A DNA stretch of 33,173 bases from Lentzea aerocolonigenes (GTDB taxonomy: Bacteria > Actinomycetota > Actinomycetes > Mycobacteriales > Pseudonocardiaceae), in contig NZ_JYJG01000060.1 of NCBI RefSeq assembly GCF_000955955.1, positions 1 to 33,173 of the forward strand, in the 5' to 3' direction. Position numbers and translations under genes: made by a program. Position 1 is the stretch's first letter. Every line of letters starts with the position of its first letter. Below are positions 14,835 through 23,316 of this stretch, piece after piece. The notes below the pieces were generated by a model. The model was given only the letters and a program-made list of their open reading frames with translations. It had not been told where the DNA came from and made no database searches.

Positions 14835-15698
14835 GTGCTTAAGAAGTTCACTCTCGTGGCGATGATGGGCGCGCTGATCAGCGTGTCCTTCGGCGCCGCC
14901 ACGGCCAACGCTGCCACCGCCCGCAACGGGGTCTGCGAAGACGGCGAGTTCTGCCTGTACTACAACAGCAACCAGGCCGGCTCGGTTTCCGACTTCAACA
15001 CGTCGGTTTCCGACTACGGCGACGAGCAGCCGAGCTGCTACGAGTTCAAGGGCACCGGCAACGGCAAGGGCCTGTGCGTCAAGAACGAGGCCGCCTCGGT
15101 CTGGAACCGCACCAACAGCAAGGTGACCGTCTACTTCAACAGCGGTTACGCGGGTCCCAGCCAGACGATCGGCGCGGACAGCAAGGCGAACCTGAACTCG
15201 GACCTCAAGAACGAGAACGCCTCGCACAAGCTCAACGACGGTGGCGGCACGCCGCCGTCGGGTGGCACCTACGGCGCCCCGAACACCAACCCGCACCCGA
15301 ACGCGACGGCCCGCGCGCCTCAGGCCACGAAGAAGACGCAGTTCGTGGATGACGAGATCCGCCGCCTGACCGGTGAGAAGGACTGCTGGGTGGGCGACTA
15401 CCGCAGCGGCGAGTCGTCGACGAGCAACCACAACACGGGCAACGCGCTCGACTGCACCATCTCCAACGCGATCGGCACCTACCCGAACGCCGCGCAGAAG
15501 GAGCAGGGCTGGAAGCTCGCCAACTGGCTGAAGAAGTACGCGGACAAGCTGTCCGTCCGCTACGTCATCTGGCAGGGCAAGATCTGGAGCGTGGCCCGTT
15601 CGTCCGAGGGCTGGCGCAACTACACCGTCGCGGGTGACGTGACCGGTGGCCACTTCGACCACGTGCACGTCTCGATGCAGAACCCGTACGGCGACTGA
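14835..15698 (+). CDS. Secreted protein: peptidase-inhibitor I36-like domain plus M15/VanY-like (ARB-07466-type) domain
   Basis: A 287-residue protein with GTG 14835 and an AGAAGGA about eight bases upstream. A signal peptide ends near residue 26 (TANA-A). Residues about 30-135 form an I36/beta-gamma-crystallin-like domain (VCEDGEFCLYYNSNQAGS, and later VTVYFNSGYAG) with four Cys, followed by a Gly/Pro linker. The C-terminal 120 residues carry S197-x-H199-xx-G202-x-A204-x-D206 and later HFDHVHV (H276, H278), the metal-ligand pattern of the M15 D-Ala-D-Ala carboxypeptidase fold. It probably acts outside the cell on peptidoglycan. The I36 part could bind a target or block a protease; activity is inferred from motifs. 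A strong terminator follows. Confidence 0.82.
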   Translation: MLKKFTLVAMMGALISVSFGAATANAATARNGVCEDGEFCLYYNSNQAGSVSDFNTSVSDYGDEQPSCYEFKGTGNGKGLCVKNEAASVWNRTNSKVTVYFNSGYAGPSQTIGADSKANLNSDLKNENASHKLNDGGGTPPSGGTYGAPNTNPHPNATARAPQATKKTQFVDDEIRRLTGEKDCWVGDYRSGESSTSNHNTGNALDCTISNAIGTYPNAAQKEQGWKLANWLKKYADKLSVRYVIWQGKIWSVARSSEGWRNYTVAGDVTGGHFDHVHVSMQNPYGD

Positions 15699-15720
15699 TC
15701 TCGGTCAGTTGAACCGTTGA

Positions 15721-15758
15721 AAGGCCGCCTGGTCACCGACCAGGCGGCCTTTTCTTTC
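15721..15758 (+). terminator. Rho-independent terminator
   Basis: A perfect 14-bp stem (15721-15734 with 15738-15751) with a 3-base loop, followed by a T-rich tract (TTTTCTTT including the end of the stem). It lies 23 bases after the stop of the I36/M15-like gene. Confidence 0.9.
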
Positions 15759-15788
15759 GGACCCCTCCAGCGACCACCTTTGTCGTAG

Positions 15789-15845
15789 CCGCGAACGACC
15801 TTCGCGGCTCGCGGCGACCAGTCCGTCTGAGATGGACTGGTCGCC
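15789..15845 (+). promoter_or_regulatory. Two tandem hairpins before the carboxylesterase gene
   Basis: CCGCGAA/TTCGCGG (15789-15795/15801-15807) is followed by a 12-bp perfect inverted repeat (15813-15824/15834-15845) with a 9-base loop. The second ends 18 bases before the likely GTG start, just ahead of the ribosome-binding site, so it could be an operator or a leader structure affecting translation. Confidence 0.45.
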
Positions 15846-15863
15846 ACGACTGAGGGGGTTGTG

Positions 15864-17372
15864 GTGAAACGACGTTGGCTGGTGCCGCTCGTTGCGGCAG
15901 GACTCATCGCGGGCACGACCGCGGCACGCGCGGACGATTCCGTTGTGCGGACCGGATTCGGGGCCGTGCGCGGGGAAACCAACGGACACACAAGGGTGTT
16001 CGAGGGCATTCCGTATGCGGCGCCGCCCGAGCGGTGGCGCGACCCCACGCCGCCGCGGAAGTGGGACGGCGTGCGGGATGCGACGAAGCCGGGGCCCGCC
16101 TGTGCGCAGCTGCCGGGGGAGTTGCCAGATGGCAGCACGGCAGAGGACTGCTTGTACCTCAACGTGACAACGCCGGCCAAAGGCAAGAACAAGCCCGTTG
16201 TGGTGTGGGTGCACGGCGGTGGCTTCTTCATGGGCGCCGGGAGCAACTACGACGCGCGGCGGTTCGCCGAGCGGGGCGATGTGGTCGTCGTGACGGTCAA
16301 CTACCGGCTGGGGATCTTCGGATTCTTCGGCATGCCTGGGCTCGCAGGCTCGGGCACGTTCGGGCTCGAGGACCAGCAGGCCGCGCTCAAGTGGGTGCGG
16401 AACAACATCGCGGCGTTCGGCGGCGATCCGCGCAACGTCACGCTGGCCGGGCAGTCGGCCGGGGCGATGAGCGTGTGCGCGCAGCTCACTTCACCTGCTG
16501 CGGCCGGGTTGTTCGACCGGGCCGTCATGCAGAGCGGGTCGTGCAGGAGCGGGTGGCTCGACAACTTCGAGTACCGCGGTGAGGTGGCAGCGACGATCTT
16601 CCAGCCCGTCAGGGCGTTGGAGGAGCACGGGACGGAGATCGCTCGCGATCTCGGGTGCGGGGACGTCGAATGCCTGCGCGGGAAGAAGCCTGAGGAGCTG
16701 ATGCCGCAGCACCTGGCGTTCATCCAACCTGCCTACGGCACACCGGTTCTGCCGGAGTATCCGGGTGATGCGATCGAGCGGGGCAGGTTCCACCGGGTGC
16801 CGGTGCTGAGCGGCACGACGAAGAACGAGGCGACGCCGTGGGTCGCGGCCTACGACGACAAAGCGCCCATGCGTCCAGAGACCTTCGAGGCTGTGCTCAA
16901 GGAGACGTTCAAGGGGCGTGCTGAAGAGGTCAAAGCCGTTTACTCGCCGGAGAAGTACGGATCGGCGGCGTTGGCGTGGGCCGCGCTCGTGACCGATCGG
17001 ATGTGGTCGTGCACCCAGTACGAGACCGCGCGCGGACTGGCGGCCAAAACGAACGTGTTCGAGTACGAGTTCGCAGATCCCAATCCGCCCAAGCTGTCGC
17101 CGATTCCGCCGCAGATGCCGTTGGGGGCGCAGCACGCGTCGGATCTGTGGGACTTCTTCGACCTCGGGCGCGCACCGAAGTTCACCGAGGCTCAGCAGCG
17201 GTTGTCGGACCGGATGATCCACGACTGGGCCCAGTTCACCCGCACCGGAATTTCGGGTTGGCCGCGCTTCACCGGAAAACGTGATTATGTGCAGTCGTTC
17301 GCGCCGGACGAAATCCGTCCGGTCGACCTGGCCGCCGAACACCATTGCGATTTCTGGAAGGAGCGCGAATGA
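15864..17372 (+). CDS. Secreted type-B carboxylesterase
   Basis: A 502-residue protein. GTG 15864 is preferred to GTG 15861 because GAGGGGG ends five bases before it. A signal peptide is clear (KRRW, hydrophobic core, ARA cleavage region). The alpha/beta hydrolase features are VFEGIPYAAPP, EDCLYLNV, the oxyanion loop WVHGGGFFMG, nucleophile S198 in AGQSAGA, acid E322 (TTKNEATPW) and H424 (GAQHASDLW). The family hydrolyses carboxylic esters outside the cell; lipase, p-nitrobenzyl esterase and similar activities all occur. The ATG of the next gene overlaps its stop, so the two secreted proteins are coupled, suggesting joint action on a polymer or surface substrate (inference). Confidence 0.92.
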   Translation: MKRRWLVPLVAAGLIAGTTAARADDSVVRTGFGAVRGETNGHTRVFEGIPYAAPPERWRDPTPPRKWDGVRDATKPGPACAQLPGELPDGSTAEDCLYLNVTTPAKGKNKPVVVWVHGGGFFMGAGSNYDARRFAERGDVVVVTVNYRLGIFGFFGMPGLAGSGTFGLEDQQAALKWVRNNIAAFGGDPRNVTLAGQSAGAMSVCAQLTSPAAAGLFDRAVMQSGSCRSGWLDNFEYRGEVAATIFQPVRALEEHGTEIARDLGCGDVECLRGKKPEELMPQHLAFIQPAYGTPVLPEYPGDAIERGRFHRVPVLSGTTKNEATPWVAAYDDKAPMRPETFEAVLKETFKGRAEEVKAVYSPEKYGSAALAWAALVTDRMWSCTQYETARGLAAKTNVFEYEFADPNPPKLSPIPPQMPLGAQHASDLWDFFDLGRAPKFTEAQQRLSDRMIHDWAQFTRTGISGWPRFTGKRDYVQSFAPDEIRPVDLAAEHHCDFWKERE

Positions 17373-18025
17373 CACGACGAGTCGTGACAGTCGCCGCCAC
17401 AGCCGCACTGACGTTCGCCATGATCCAGCCGGCCGCGAGCGCCGGACCGGTGGGCAGCGGGTGGAGCGAGTACAACCCCGCGTGGAACCTGCAGATCCAG
17501 AGCAGCGGCGAGATCAAGAGCTACCCGAGCAGCACGAACAGCGCGACGGGACCCGGCGGGTCGTACCGCAGGGAAGGCGGCGTGCAGACGTTCCGCCTGT
17601 TCAACAAGGGATCCAACCGGGTCGAGGCCAGGATCCAGCACAACTACCGCACCGGGCAGCGGCAGTTCGAGGGCGAACTCAAGGTCACCGCGGGCACCGA
17701 GGACGAGAGCGCCATGCAGATCTTCGGCAACGACGGCGACGGCGCCACCACGTTGATGATCAGGTCCTACACCAAGAACGGCGGCACCCTGCGCGGCGGC
17801 GGCAAGGACCTGGTCAGCAACATCAACAACAAGTGGGTGCGGATCAACGTCACGCACAACGCCACGTCCACCGGTGGCAGCTACTCGATCTACATCAACG
17901 GCAAGCTCGTGCACACCAACAACGGACCCAAGGGCGACCACTACTTCAAGTACGGCGTCTACGGCACGTTGCAGGCAGCGAGCGCGCAGCACGAGTGGCG
18001 CAACGTGCACTTCTACAAGAAATGA
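17369..18025 (+). CDS. Secreted jelly-roll protein resembling alginate-lyase family PL7/PL20
   Basis: A 218-residue protein. ATG 17369 overlaps the esterase stop (ATGA) and has a strong GGAAGGAG upstream. A signal peptide ends near residue 25 (AASA-G). The mature chain has segments in the order known for the alginate-lyase-2 jelly roll: NRVEARI (83-89, in place of RxELR), MQIFG (QIF at 117-119, in place of QIH) and YFKYGVY (192-198, in place of YFKAGxY). The catalytic His of the QIH motif is Phe here, so lyase activity may be lost or may use other residues; a sugar-binding role is the alternative. Coupling to a carboxylesterase hints at deacetylation or ester removal plus polysaccharide binding or cleavage. 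The family call is from motif resemblance only. Confidence 0.6.
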   Translation: MTRRVVTVAATAALTFAMIQPAASAGPVGSGWSEYNPAWNLQIQSSGEIKSYPSSTNSATGPGGSYRREGGVQTFRLFNKGSNRVEARIQHNYRTGQRQFEGELKVTAGTEDESAMQIFGNDGDGATTLMIRSYTKNGGTLRGGGKDLVSNINNKWVRINVTHNATSTGGSYSIYINGKLVHTNNGPKGDHYFKYGVYGTLQAASAQHEWRNVHFYKK

Positions 18026-18037
18026 TCCCGAAATGAG

Positions 18038-19216
18038 TCACGGTCGCAGGTCGTGGACGATCAGTGACGCGGCCAGCAGCCTGATGTCCGCGGGGTCGGC
18101 CGGGTTGTAGCCGGTCAGCTCGGTGACGCGGCGCAGCCGGTAGTTCAGCGTGTTGCGGTGCAGGTGCAGGCTTTCGGCCGTGCGGTGGCGGTTGTGTTCG
18201 CTGTTGAGGAACACCCGCAGTGTGTGCAGCAGGTCGGGGTGTTCGGCCAGCCGGTCCATCACGCGGGCCAGGCGCTTGCGACCGGGTCCTGGACGGCAGA
18301 GCTGGTACTCCAGCAGCACGTCGTCCAGGACGTACGCGCCGGGCGGGCGGCCGAGGCGCTGCACCAGTTCCGCGATGTCGGCGGCCTGGCGCGCGGCGGT
18401 GGGGACGTCCTCCCGGCTCTCCGCCGCCGCGATGCCGCCCACCAGGCCGATTCCAGCCGCCGTGTGCAGTTTCCTGACCAGGTCGGCTGCGTCGGCCAGC
18501 TCGTCGTCGAGCCGCTCGGCGGAGGTCGGCAGCAGCACCGTGCCGCCGTCGTGGTCCAGTGCGGAGAGCGCGTGTTTCGGCAGTTCGGCACGCAGCCGGC
18601 GCACCGGCGAGCCCTGGGGTGCGGAATCGACGCGCACGGCCACCACGACGTAGTGGCTGGACAGTTCGAGGCCGATCCGTTCGGCCAACGGCTCGGCTTC
18701 GCGGCCGGTCAGCAACGCGGCCACCAACGCGCGGGCGGCCTCGCGGCGTTCGGCGTGCAGGGCCTGCTGCTCGGTGAGATAGGACGCGGCGACGGCGGGC
18801 ACGGCCGCGCTCAGGAACTGCAGCAACGCCGGCACGGTCGCCAGCAGGTCGCCGATCTCGTCCTCCTCGGCGACGCCGGCCATCGACAACCAGCCGACGT
18901 GCGCGGCGACGTGGTAGGTGCTCAGCACGACGTCGAGCGGCACGCCCTGCTGAGCCCGGCGCACGGCCGTGGCGATCTGGTCGGCCATCTCCTCCGGCGC
19001 GGGAGGGCGTTGTTCGCGCAGGGCACGCAGGAAGACCTGCAGGTTCCGCGACACCGCCTCGGTGATCTCGCGGTCCACGAGCTGGTGCGGGAGTTGCCGG
19101 TACGCCGCCGATCTGGCGAAGAACGCCTCCAGCACCTTCTCGGCGATGCTGGGAATCTGCGTCGCGGCCCGCTCGTACAGCGGGGCCTTCGGATCCGGTG
19201 CCGGGATGTCGACCAC
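18038..19216 (-). CDS. PucR/CdaR-type transcriptional regulator
   Basis: A protein of 392 residues from GTG 19216 (VVDIPAPDPKAPLYERA); the frame is open to 19447, but the extra residues look non-coding. The C-terminal 60 residues (LLHTLRVFLNSEHNRHRTAESLHLHRNTLNYRLRRV) are the characteristic PucR helix-turn-helix. The middle part is the GGDEF-like/CdaR sensor region, and the N-terminus is helical. Relatives respond to small metabolites such as purines, sugar acids or proline. It is separated from the jelly-roll gene stop by only 12 bases, tail to tail. Its promoter region is divergent from the unknown gene at 19425, and a perfect CAAACGTTTG palindrome lies between them at 19322-19331. The effector and targets are unknown. 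Confidence 0.85.
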   Translation of the reverse strand: MVDIPAPDPKAPLYERAATQIPSIAEKVLEAFFARSAAYRQLPHQLVDREITEAVSRNLQVFLRALREQRPPAPEEMADQIATAVRRAQQGVPLDVVLSTYHVAAHVGWLSMAGVAEEDEIGDLLATVPALLQFLSAAVPAVAASYLTEQQALHAERREAARALVAALLTGREAEPLAERIGLELSSHYVVVAVRVDSAPQGSPVRRLRAELPKHALSALDHDGGTVLLPTSAERLDDELADAADLVRKLHTAAGIGLVGGIAAAESREDVPTAARQAADIAELVQRLGRPPGAYVLDDVLLEYQLCRPGPGRKRLARVMDRLAEHPDLLHTLRVFLNSEHNRHRTAESLHLHRNTLNYRLRRVTELTGYNPADPADIRLLAASLIVHDLRP

Positions 19217-19321
19217 CCGGCAGAGGCTCGCGCATGCGGCAGCCCCGGGCCATCGCCCGATTCGGTCTATTTTCGTGGGCGCTGTGCACGAACGGACGCG
19301 CGGAGTGTTGTGCATCTGACC

Positions 19322-19331
19322 CAAACGTTTG
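19322..19331. promoter_or_regulatory. Short palindrome between divergent genes
   Basis: CAAACGTTTG is a perfect 10-bp palindrome about 105 bases upstream of the PucR-type regulator start. It may be an operator, but at this length chance occurrence is possible. Confidence 0.25.
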
Positions 19332-19424
19332 ACCTGTTCGAGTGATGGACGGTGGGGCGGACTTCTGCCTCCCACCAGAATGGGCAGTTCCAACCGGCAT
19401 GGGCAGGGTGACTTGGCACAGACG

Positions 19425-19742
19425 GTGAGCAGTGTCCAAGAGTGCATGAAGCTGTTGCTGCGACGAGGATTCCAGCGGACTGTCGTGCACGACGCGCTGA
19501 CGCGCGTGAACGCCGTGATGTTCCGGCGGCTGTGGAGAGGAACGAACGAGACGGTGCTCGCGTACTCCGAGACGGAGGCGCTGGCCTACCGCGTGCGCGA
19601 GGGTGACGTGGACCTGGCGGACCCGTTCGTCGTCGATCCGGACGTCACGTTGTGGCAGCGCGGGGGAGAGTTCCTCGACGTGGCTGGTGAGCTGCTCGAA
19701 CTGCCCCCCGCACCGGGGCACTCCGCGTTCGGGGCGAGCTGA
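19425..19742 (+). CDS. Hypothetical protein, about 105 residues
   Basis: I do not recognise this protein. The likely start is GTG 19425, because the preceding frame (open from 19329) looks non-coding; ATG 19380 and GTG 19434 are alternatives, none with a strong ribosome-binding site. The product begins VSSVQECMKLLLRRGFQRTV and contains NAVMFRRLWRGTNETVLAYS, an acidic stretch REGDVDLADPFVVDPD, and an acidic hydrophobic tail. It is a soluble alpha/beta-type sequence with no signal, membrane segment or metal motif. Its stop directly abuts the stop of the convergent DNA glycosylase gene (0 bases apart). It is divergent from the PucR-type regulator, so it could be a target of it. Confidence 0.6.
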   Translation: MSSVQECMKLLLRRGFQRTVVHDALTRVNAVMFRRLWRGTNETVLAYSETEALAYRVREGDVDLADPFVVDPDVTLWQRGGEFLDVAGELLELPPAPGHSAFGAS

Positions 19743-20405
19743 CTACTGCTGCCGCCGCACCATCTCGTTGATCCAGATGGGGGCGAACGGCGAGGTGCAG
19801 TTCGGCGGGGTCGGGTAGTCCTTCAGGACTTCGAGCCGTTCGCCGATCTCGATCGCGCGGGCCCGCAGTGAGGGGTGCTCGATGCCGATCTGCGCGAGGC
19901 AGTGGTTCATCGCCCACTGCAGGCGCTCCGGTGCGCCTTTCATCTCGGCCTCGATGGTGTCGAGCAGTCCTTCGAGGTCCAGGCCGTCGGGTTTCTTCGC
20001 GACACGTTCGGTGGTGAGGGCCCAGCCCGCGCTCGCGACCACGGGATCCGGGTCGGAGAACCACGTCGTGCGCAGGTCTTCCGCGTGTGGGCTCTTCTTC
20101 ACCACGTAGTTCACGAGCCAGTCGTGGACTTTGGGGCGGTGGGCCTCGCGGAGCATCCTGTCGAGCTCGTCGCGGGTGAACGCCTTGGGCCGGCAGATCA
20201 ACAGGGCCAGCAGCCGGGCCGCGGTGTCGCCGGTAGCCCAGAGCTCGACGGCGAGGTCCTGCTGGGTCTTGAGGCGTTTCGCGATGGCACGGAGCTTGCC
20301 CAGGTTCACGCCGTGGTCGTCGCCGTGCTTCTCGTTGACCGCGCGTGCTCTGGGATCTTCCAGCGCGGCGAGCTCGGCCATCAGCTCGGTCACCGTCTCC
20401 GCCAC
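19743..20405 (-). CDS. AlkD-like DNA alkylation repair protein (HEAT-repeat DNA glycosylase)
   Basis: A 220-residue protein. GTG 20405 is clearly the start: a perfect AGGAGG stands six bases before it (20417-20412), although the frame is open to 20510. The sequence is a helical HEAT-like repeat protein with NLGKLRAIAKRLKTQQDLAVELWATG, and later WFSDPDPVVASAGWALTTERV and MNHCLAQIGIEHP, typical of the DNA_alkylation family. Members remove N3- and N7-alkylpurines without base flipping. It lacks any secretion signal and works on chromosomal DNA. It is divergent from the SARP gene, with a 199-base control region between. No ada, alkA or alkB genes are near. Confidence 0.85.
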   Translation of the reverse strand: MAETVTELMAELAALEDPRARAVNEKHGDDHGVNLGKLRAIAKRLKTQQDLAVELWATGDTAARLLALLICRPKAFTRDELDRMLREAHRPKVHDWLVNYVVKKSPHAEDLRTTWFSDPDPVVASAGWALTTERVAKKPDGLDLEGLLDTIEAEMKGAPERLQWAMNHCLAQIGIEHPSLRARAIEIGERLEVLKDYPTPPNCTSPFAPIWINEMVRRQQ

Positions 20406-20604
20406 CTCGGGCCTCCTGTCTGACGTTGGCGAACAGCCTAGGCGGCCGATACGAGGAACTGCTGACTTGACCTGCGGGCGGCGTGGCACCGAGCGAATCC
20501 GGGTGCACAATGTGCGCTCCGCGGAGAGGTTGGGGCACAGCGCTTCGGCGGAGATTCGGTAGTCGTGTGATCGGCTGCTCAGACTCCTGAGGGGGAGTTG
20601 GACA

Positions 20605-23316
20605 GTGGTGGAGTTCGGGCTGCTCGGCGACGTCGAGGTCCGGGTGGACGGTCAGGTCGTGGACGTTGGGCACGCCCGCCAGCGGTGTGTGCTGACGGCG
20701 TTGCTGGTGGACGTGAACCGGTTGGTGCCGGTAGATGTCCTGGTCGACCGGGTGTGGGGCGAGCAGGTGCCGTACCGGGCGCGCAACGCCGTCGCCGGGT
20801 ACGTGTCGAGACTCAGACAGGTGCTGCCGTCCGGTGTGCGCATCACCGGCCGGCAGGGTGGATACGTGCTGACCGCCGACCCGCTTTCGGTTGATCTGCA
20901 CAGGTTCGGCCATCTGGTGGAGCGGGCGCGCGTTGAGCCGGATCAGGCGACCGCATTGCTCTCCGAAGCACTTCGGTTGTGGCGTGGCGAGCCTTTCTCC
21001 ACTTTGGACACTCCGTGGCTCGTAGGAGTGCGGTCCTCGCTGGAGGCACGCCGGTTGGCGGCAGTGCTCGACCGCAACGACCTCGTGCTGGATCAGGGAC
21101 GGCACGCGTCACTGCTGGCCGAGCTGGAAGAGCTGGCAGCGCTGCTCCCGTTGGACGAACGGGTGGCCGGGCAGCTGATCCTGGCGTTGTACCGCTCCGG
21201 CAGACAGGCCGACGCGTTGCTGCGGTACGAGCAGGTGCGGGTACGGCTGGCCGACGAGCTGGGCACCGATCCCGGGCCCGCGTTGCGGTTGCTGCACAAG
21301 CATATGCTGACCGCGGACGCCGCGCTGACGGTCAGCGCTCCGGCTGCCGCGAGACCCGTGCCGCGGCAGTTGCCCGCACCGCCGTGCTCGTTCGCCGGAC
21401 GCGGTCGTGAGCTGGCAGCTCTCGACGCGATCATGGACGGGCGGCACCCGATCGTCGTGTCCGGGACGGCCGGGGTGGGCAAGACCGCGCTGGCGGTGCA
21501 CTGGGCACACCGGGTGGCCTCGAGCTTTCCGGACGGCCAGCTCTACGTGAACCTGCGCGGGTTCGACCCGAGCGGGGCGGTGACGGCGCCGGGAGAGGCG
21601 GTGCGCGCGTTCCTCGACGCGCTCGGCCTGGACCCGCAACGCATCCCGGCGAGCCTCGACGCGCAGGCTTGCCTCTTCCGCAGCGCGCTGGCGGACAAGC
21701 GCATGCTCATCCTGCTGGACAACGCCCGTGACGCGGACCAGATCCGGCCGTTGCTGCCGGGCAGTCCCGGGTGCCTGGTGCTGGTGACGAGCCGGAACCG
21801 GCTGGCAGGACTGGTCGCCACGCACGGCGCGTACCCGCTCGCCCTGGACCTGCTGTCCACGGGGGAGGCTCACGACCTGCTCGTCGACCGGCTCGGGCTG
21901 GACCGGCTGCGCGCGGAACCCGACGTCGCCGACGAGATCATCAAGCGGTGCGCCGGGTTGCCGATCGCGTTGACGATCGTGGCGGCACGCGTTGCCTGCA
22001 CGACCTTTCCGTTGCGCGCCATCGCCGCTGAGCTGCGGGGTGGGCTCGACCCGTTCGACGGTGGTGACTCGGCGACCGATGTGCGGGCGGTGTTCTCCTG
22101 GTCGTACCACGCGCTGGCACCTCAAGCGGCCCGGCTGTTCCGGTTGCTCGGCCTGCATCCCGGGCCCGACATTTCCGTTGCGGCTGCGGCGAGTCTGTTC
22201 GGCGAGCCGGTTCGGCCGTTGCTCTCCGAGCTGACGCGTGCGCACCTGCTGACCGAACATCAGCACGGCCGATACGTGTTCCACGATCTGTTGCGTGCCT
22301 ATGCAACCGAGCAAGCGTCGTTGCACGACTCCGCCGAGGAACGCATTGCTGCGACAGGGCGTCTGCACGACCACTACGTGCACACCGCTCATGCCGCTAC
22401 CCGGTTGCTGAGCCCGACGCGGGACGTGATCACGCCGCCGTCGCCTCGCGCAGGCGCGCATCCGTTGCAGCTGACGGATTTCGCGCAGGCCTTGGCGTGG
22501 TTCACCGCCGAGCACCACGTGCTGCTGGCCGTCGTCGAGCACGCTGCGGCGAACGGTCTCGACCCGCATGCCCGGCATTTGGCCTGGGCGCTGGCCGAGT
22601 TCCTGGAACGCCGTGGCCACTGGACCGATCTGGCCGCGGTCGGTCAGGTCGCGCTGGCGGCGGCGATGCGGCTGGCCGATCCCTTGGCACAGAGCCACGC
22701 GCACCGCTACCTGGCTCGGGCGAGCACGCAGCTGGACGCGTTGGACGAGGCGCACACGCATCTGCAGCGATCGCTCGACGTGTCCGGTGACCCCGTCGGG
22801 CAGGCGTTGACTCATCGCGAGCTCGCGTACGTGTGTGAACGGCAAGGGCAGCACGCCCAGGCGTTGCACCACTCCTCGCAGGCACTCGACCTGTACGCGG
22901 CGGCCGGGCATCGGCGTGGGCAGGCGGGGTCGCTCAACGCCGTGGGGTGGTACCAGGCGTTGCTCGGCGACTTCGAGAAGGCGTTGACGTCGTGCGAGAA
23001 GGCGTTGGGGTTGCTGGAACCCGACGACCTCGACGGGCAGGCGTCGACGTGGGACAGCCTCGGCTACATCCACCACCACCGGGGTGATCACCGCGAGGCG
23101 ATCGGGTGCTACCAGCGGTCTCTCGACGTGTTCCGGTCGCTCGGCGATCACTACTGGACCGCCGACGTGCTGATTCACCTGGGAGACAGCCATCTCACGG
23201 CCGGTGACGCGGTTTCTGCCGACGTGGCGTGGCAGGAGGCGCTGGGGATTCTGGAGGAACTCGGCCATCCGCACGCCGACGCGGCGCGTGCGCGGCTCAG
23301 TCCAGTGCCGCGATGA
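20605..23316 (+). CDS. SARP-family regulator with BTAD, NB-ARC ATPase and TPR domains (AfsR-like)
   Basis: A 903-residue protein starting at GTG 20605, with GGGGGAG eight bases upstream (GTG 20608 also in frame). Order: winged-helix OmpR-like DNA-binding domain (1-95, with RNAVAGYVSRLRQVL and the wing ITGRQGGYVL), bacterial transcriptional activation domain (about 100-245), NB-ARC ATPase with Walker A GTAGVGKT (287-294), Walker B MLILLDNA and an LPIALTIVAAR segment, then TPR-type helices to the end. This is the architecture of AfsR-type pathway or pleiotropic activators of secondary metabolism, which bind direct repeats upstream of target promoters. No biosynthetic cluster is in the window, so the target is unknown. 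Its last 20 bases overlap the convergent MerR gene. Confidence 0.93.
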   Translation: MVEFGLLGDVEVRVDGQVVDVGHARQRCVLTALLVDVNRLVPVDVLVDRVWGEQVPYRARNAVAGYVSRLRQVLPSGVRITGRQGGYVLTADPLSVDLHRFGHLVERARVEPDQATALLSEALRLWRGEPFSTLDTPWLVGVRSSLEARRLAAVLDRNDLVLDQGRHASLLAELEELAALLPLDERVAGQLILALYRSGRQADALLRYEQVRVRLADELGTDPGPALRLLHKHMLTADAALTVSAPAAARPVPRQLPAPPCSFAGRGRELAALDAIMDGRHPIVVSGTAGVGKTALAVHWAHRVASSFPDGQLYVNLRGFDPSGAVTAPGEAVRAFLDALGLDPQRIPASLDAQACLFRSALADKRMLILLDNARDADQIRPLLPGSPGCLVLVTSRNRLAGLVATHGAYPLALDLLSTGEAHDLLVDRLGLDRLRAEPDVADEIIKRCAGLPIALTIVAARVACTTFPLRAIAAELRGGLDPFDGGDSATDVRAVFSWSYHALAPQAARLFRLLGLHPGPDISVAAAASLFGEPVRPLLSELTRAHLLTEHQHGRYVFHDLLRAYATEQASLHDSAEERIAATGRLHDHYVHTAHAATRLLSPTRDVITPPSPRAGAHPLQLTDFAQALAWFTAEHHVLLAVVEHAAANGLDPHARHLAWALAEFLERRGHWTDLAAVGQVALAAAMRLADPLAQSHAHRYLARASTQLDALDEAHTHLQRSLDVSGDPVGQALTHRELAYVCERQGQHAQALHHSSQALDLYAAAGHRRGQAGSLNAVGWYQALLGDFEKALTSCEKALGLLEPDDLDGQASTWDSLGYIHHHRGDHREAIGCYQRSLDVFRSLGDHYWTADVLIHLGDSHLTAGDAVSADVAWQEALGILEELGHPHADAARARLSPVPR

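Noticed and set aside
19217..19447. N-terminal extension of the PucR-type regulator
   Set aside because: The residues look non-coding, it would overlap the divergent gene, and GTG 19216 gives a normal family length.
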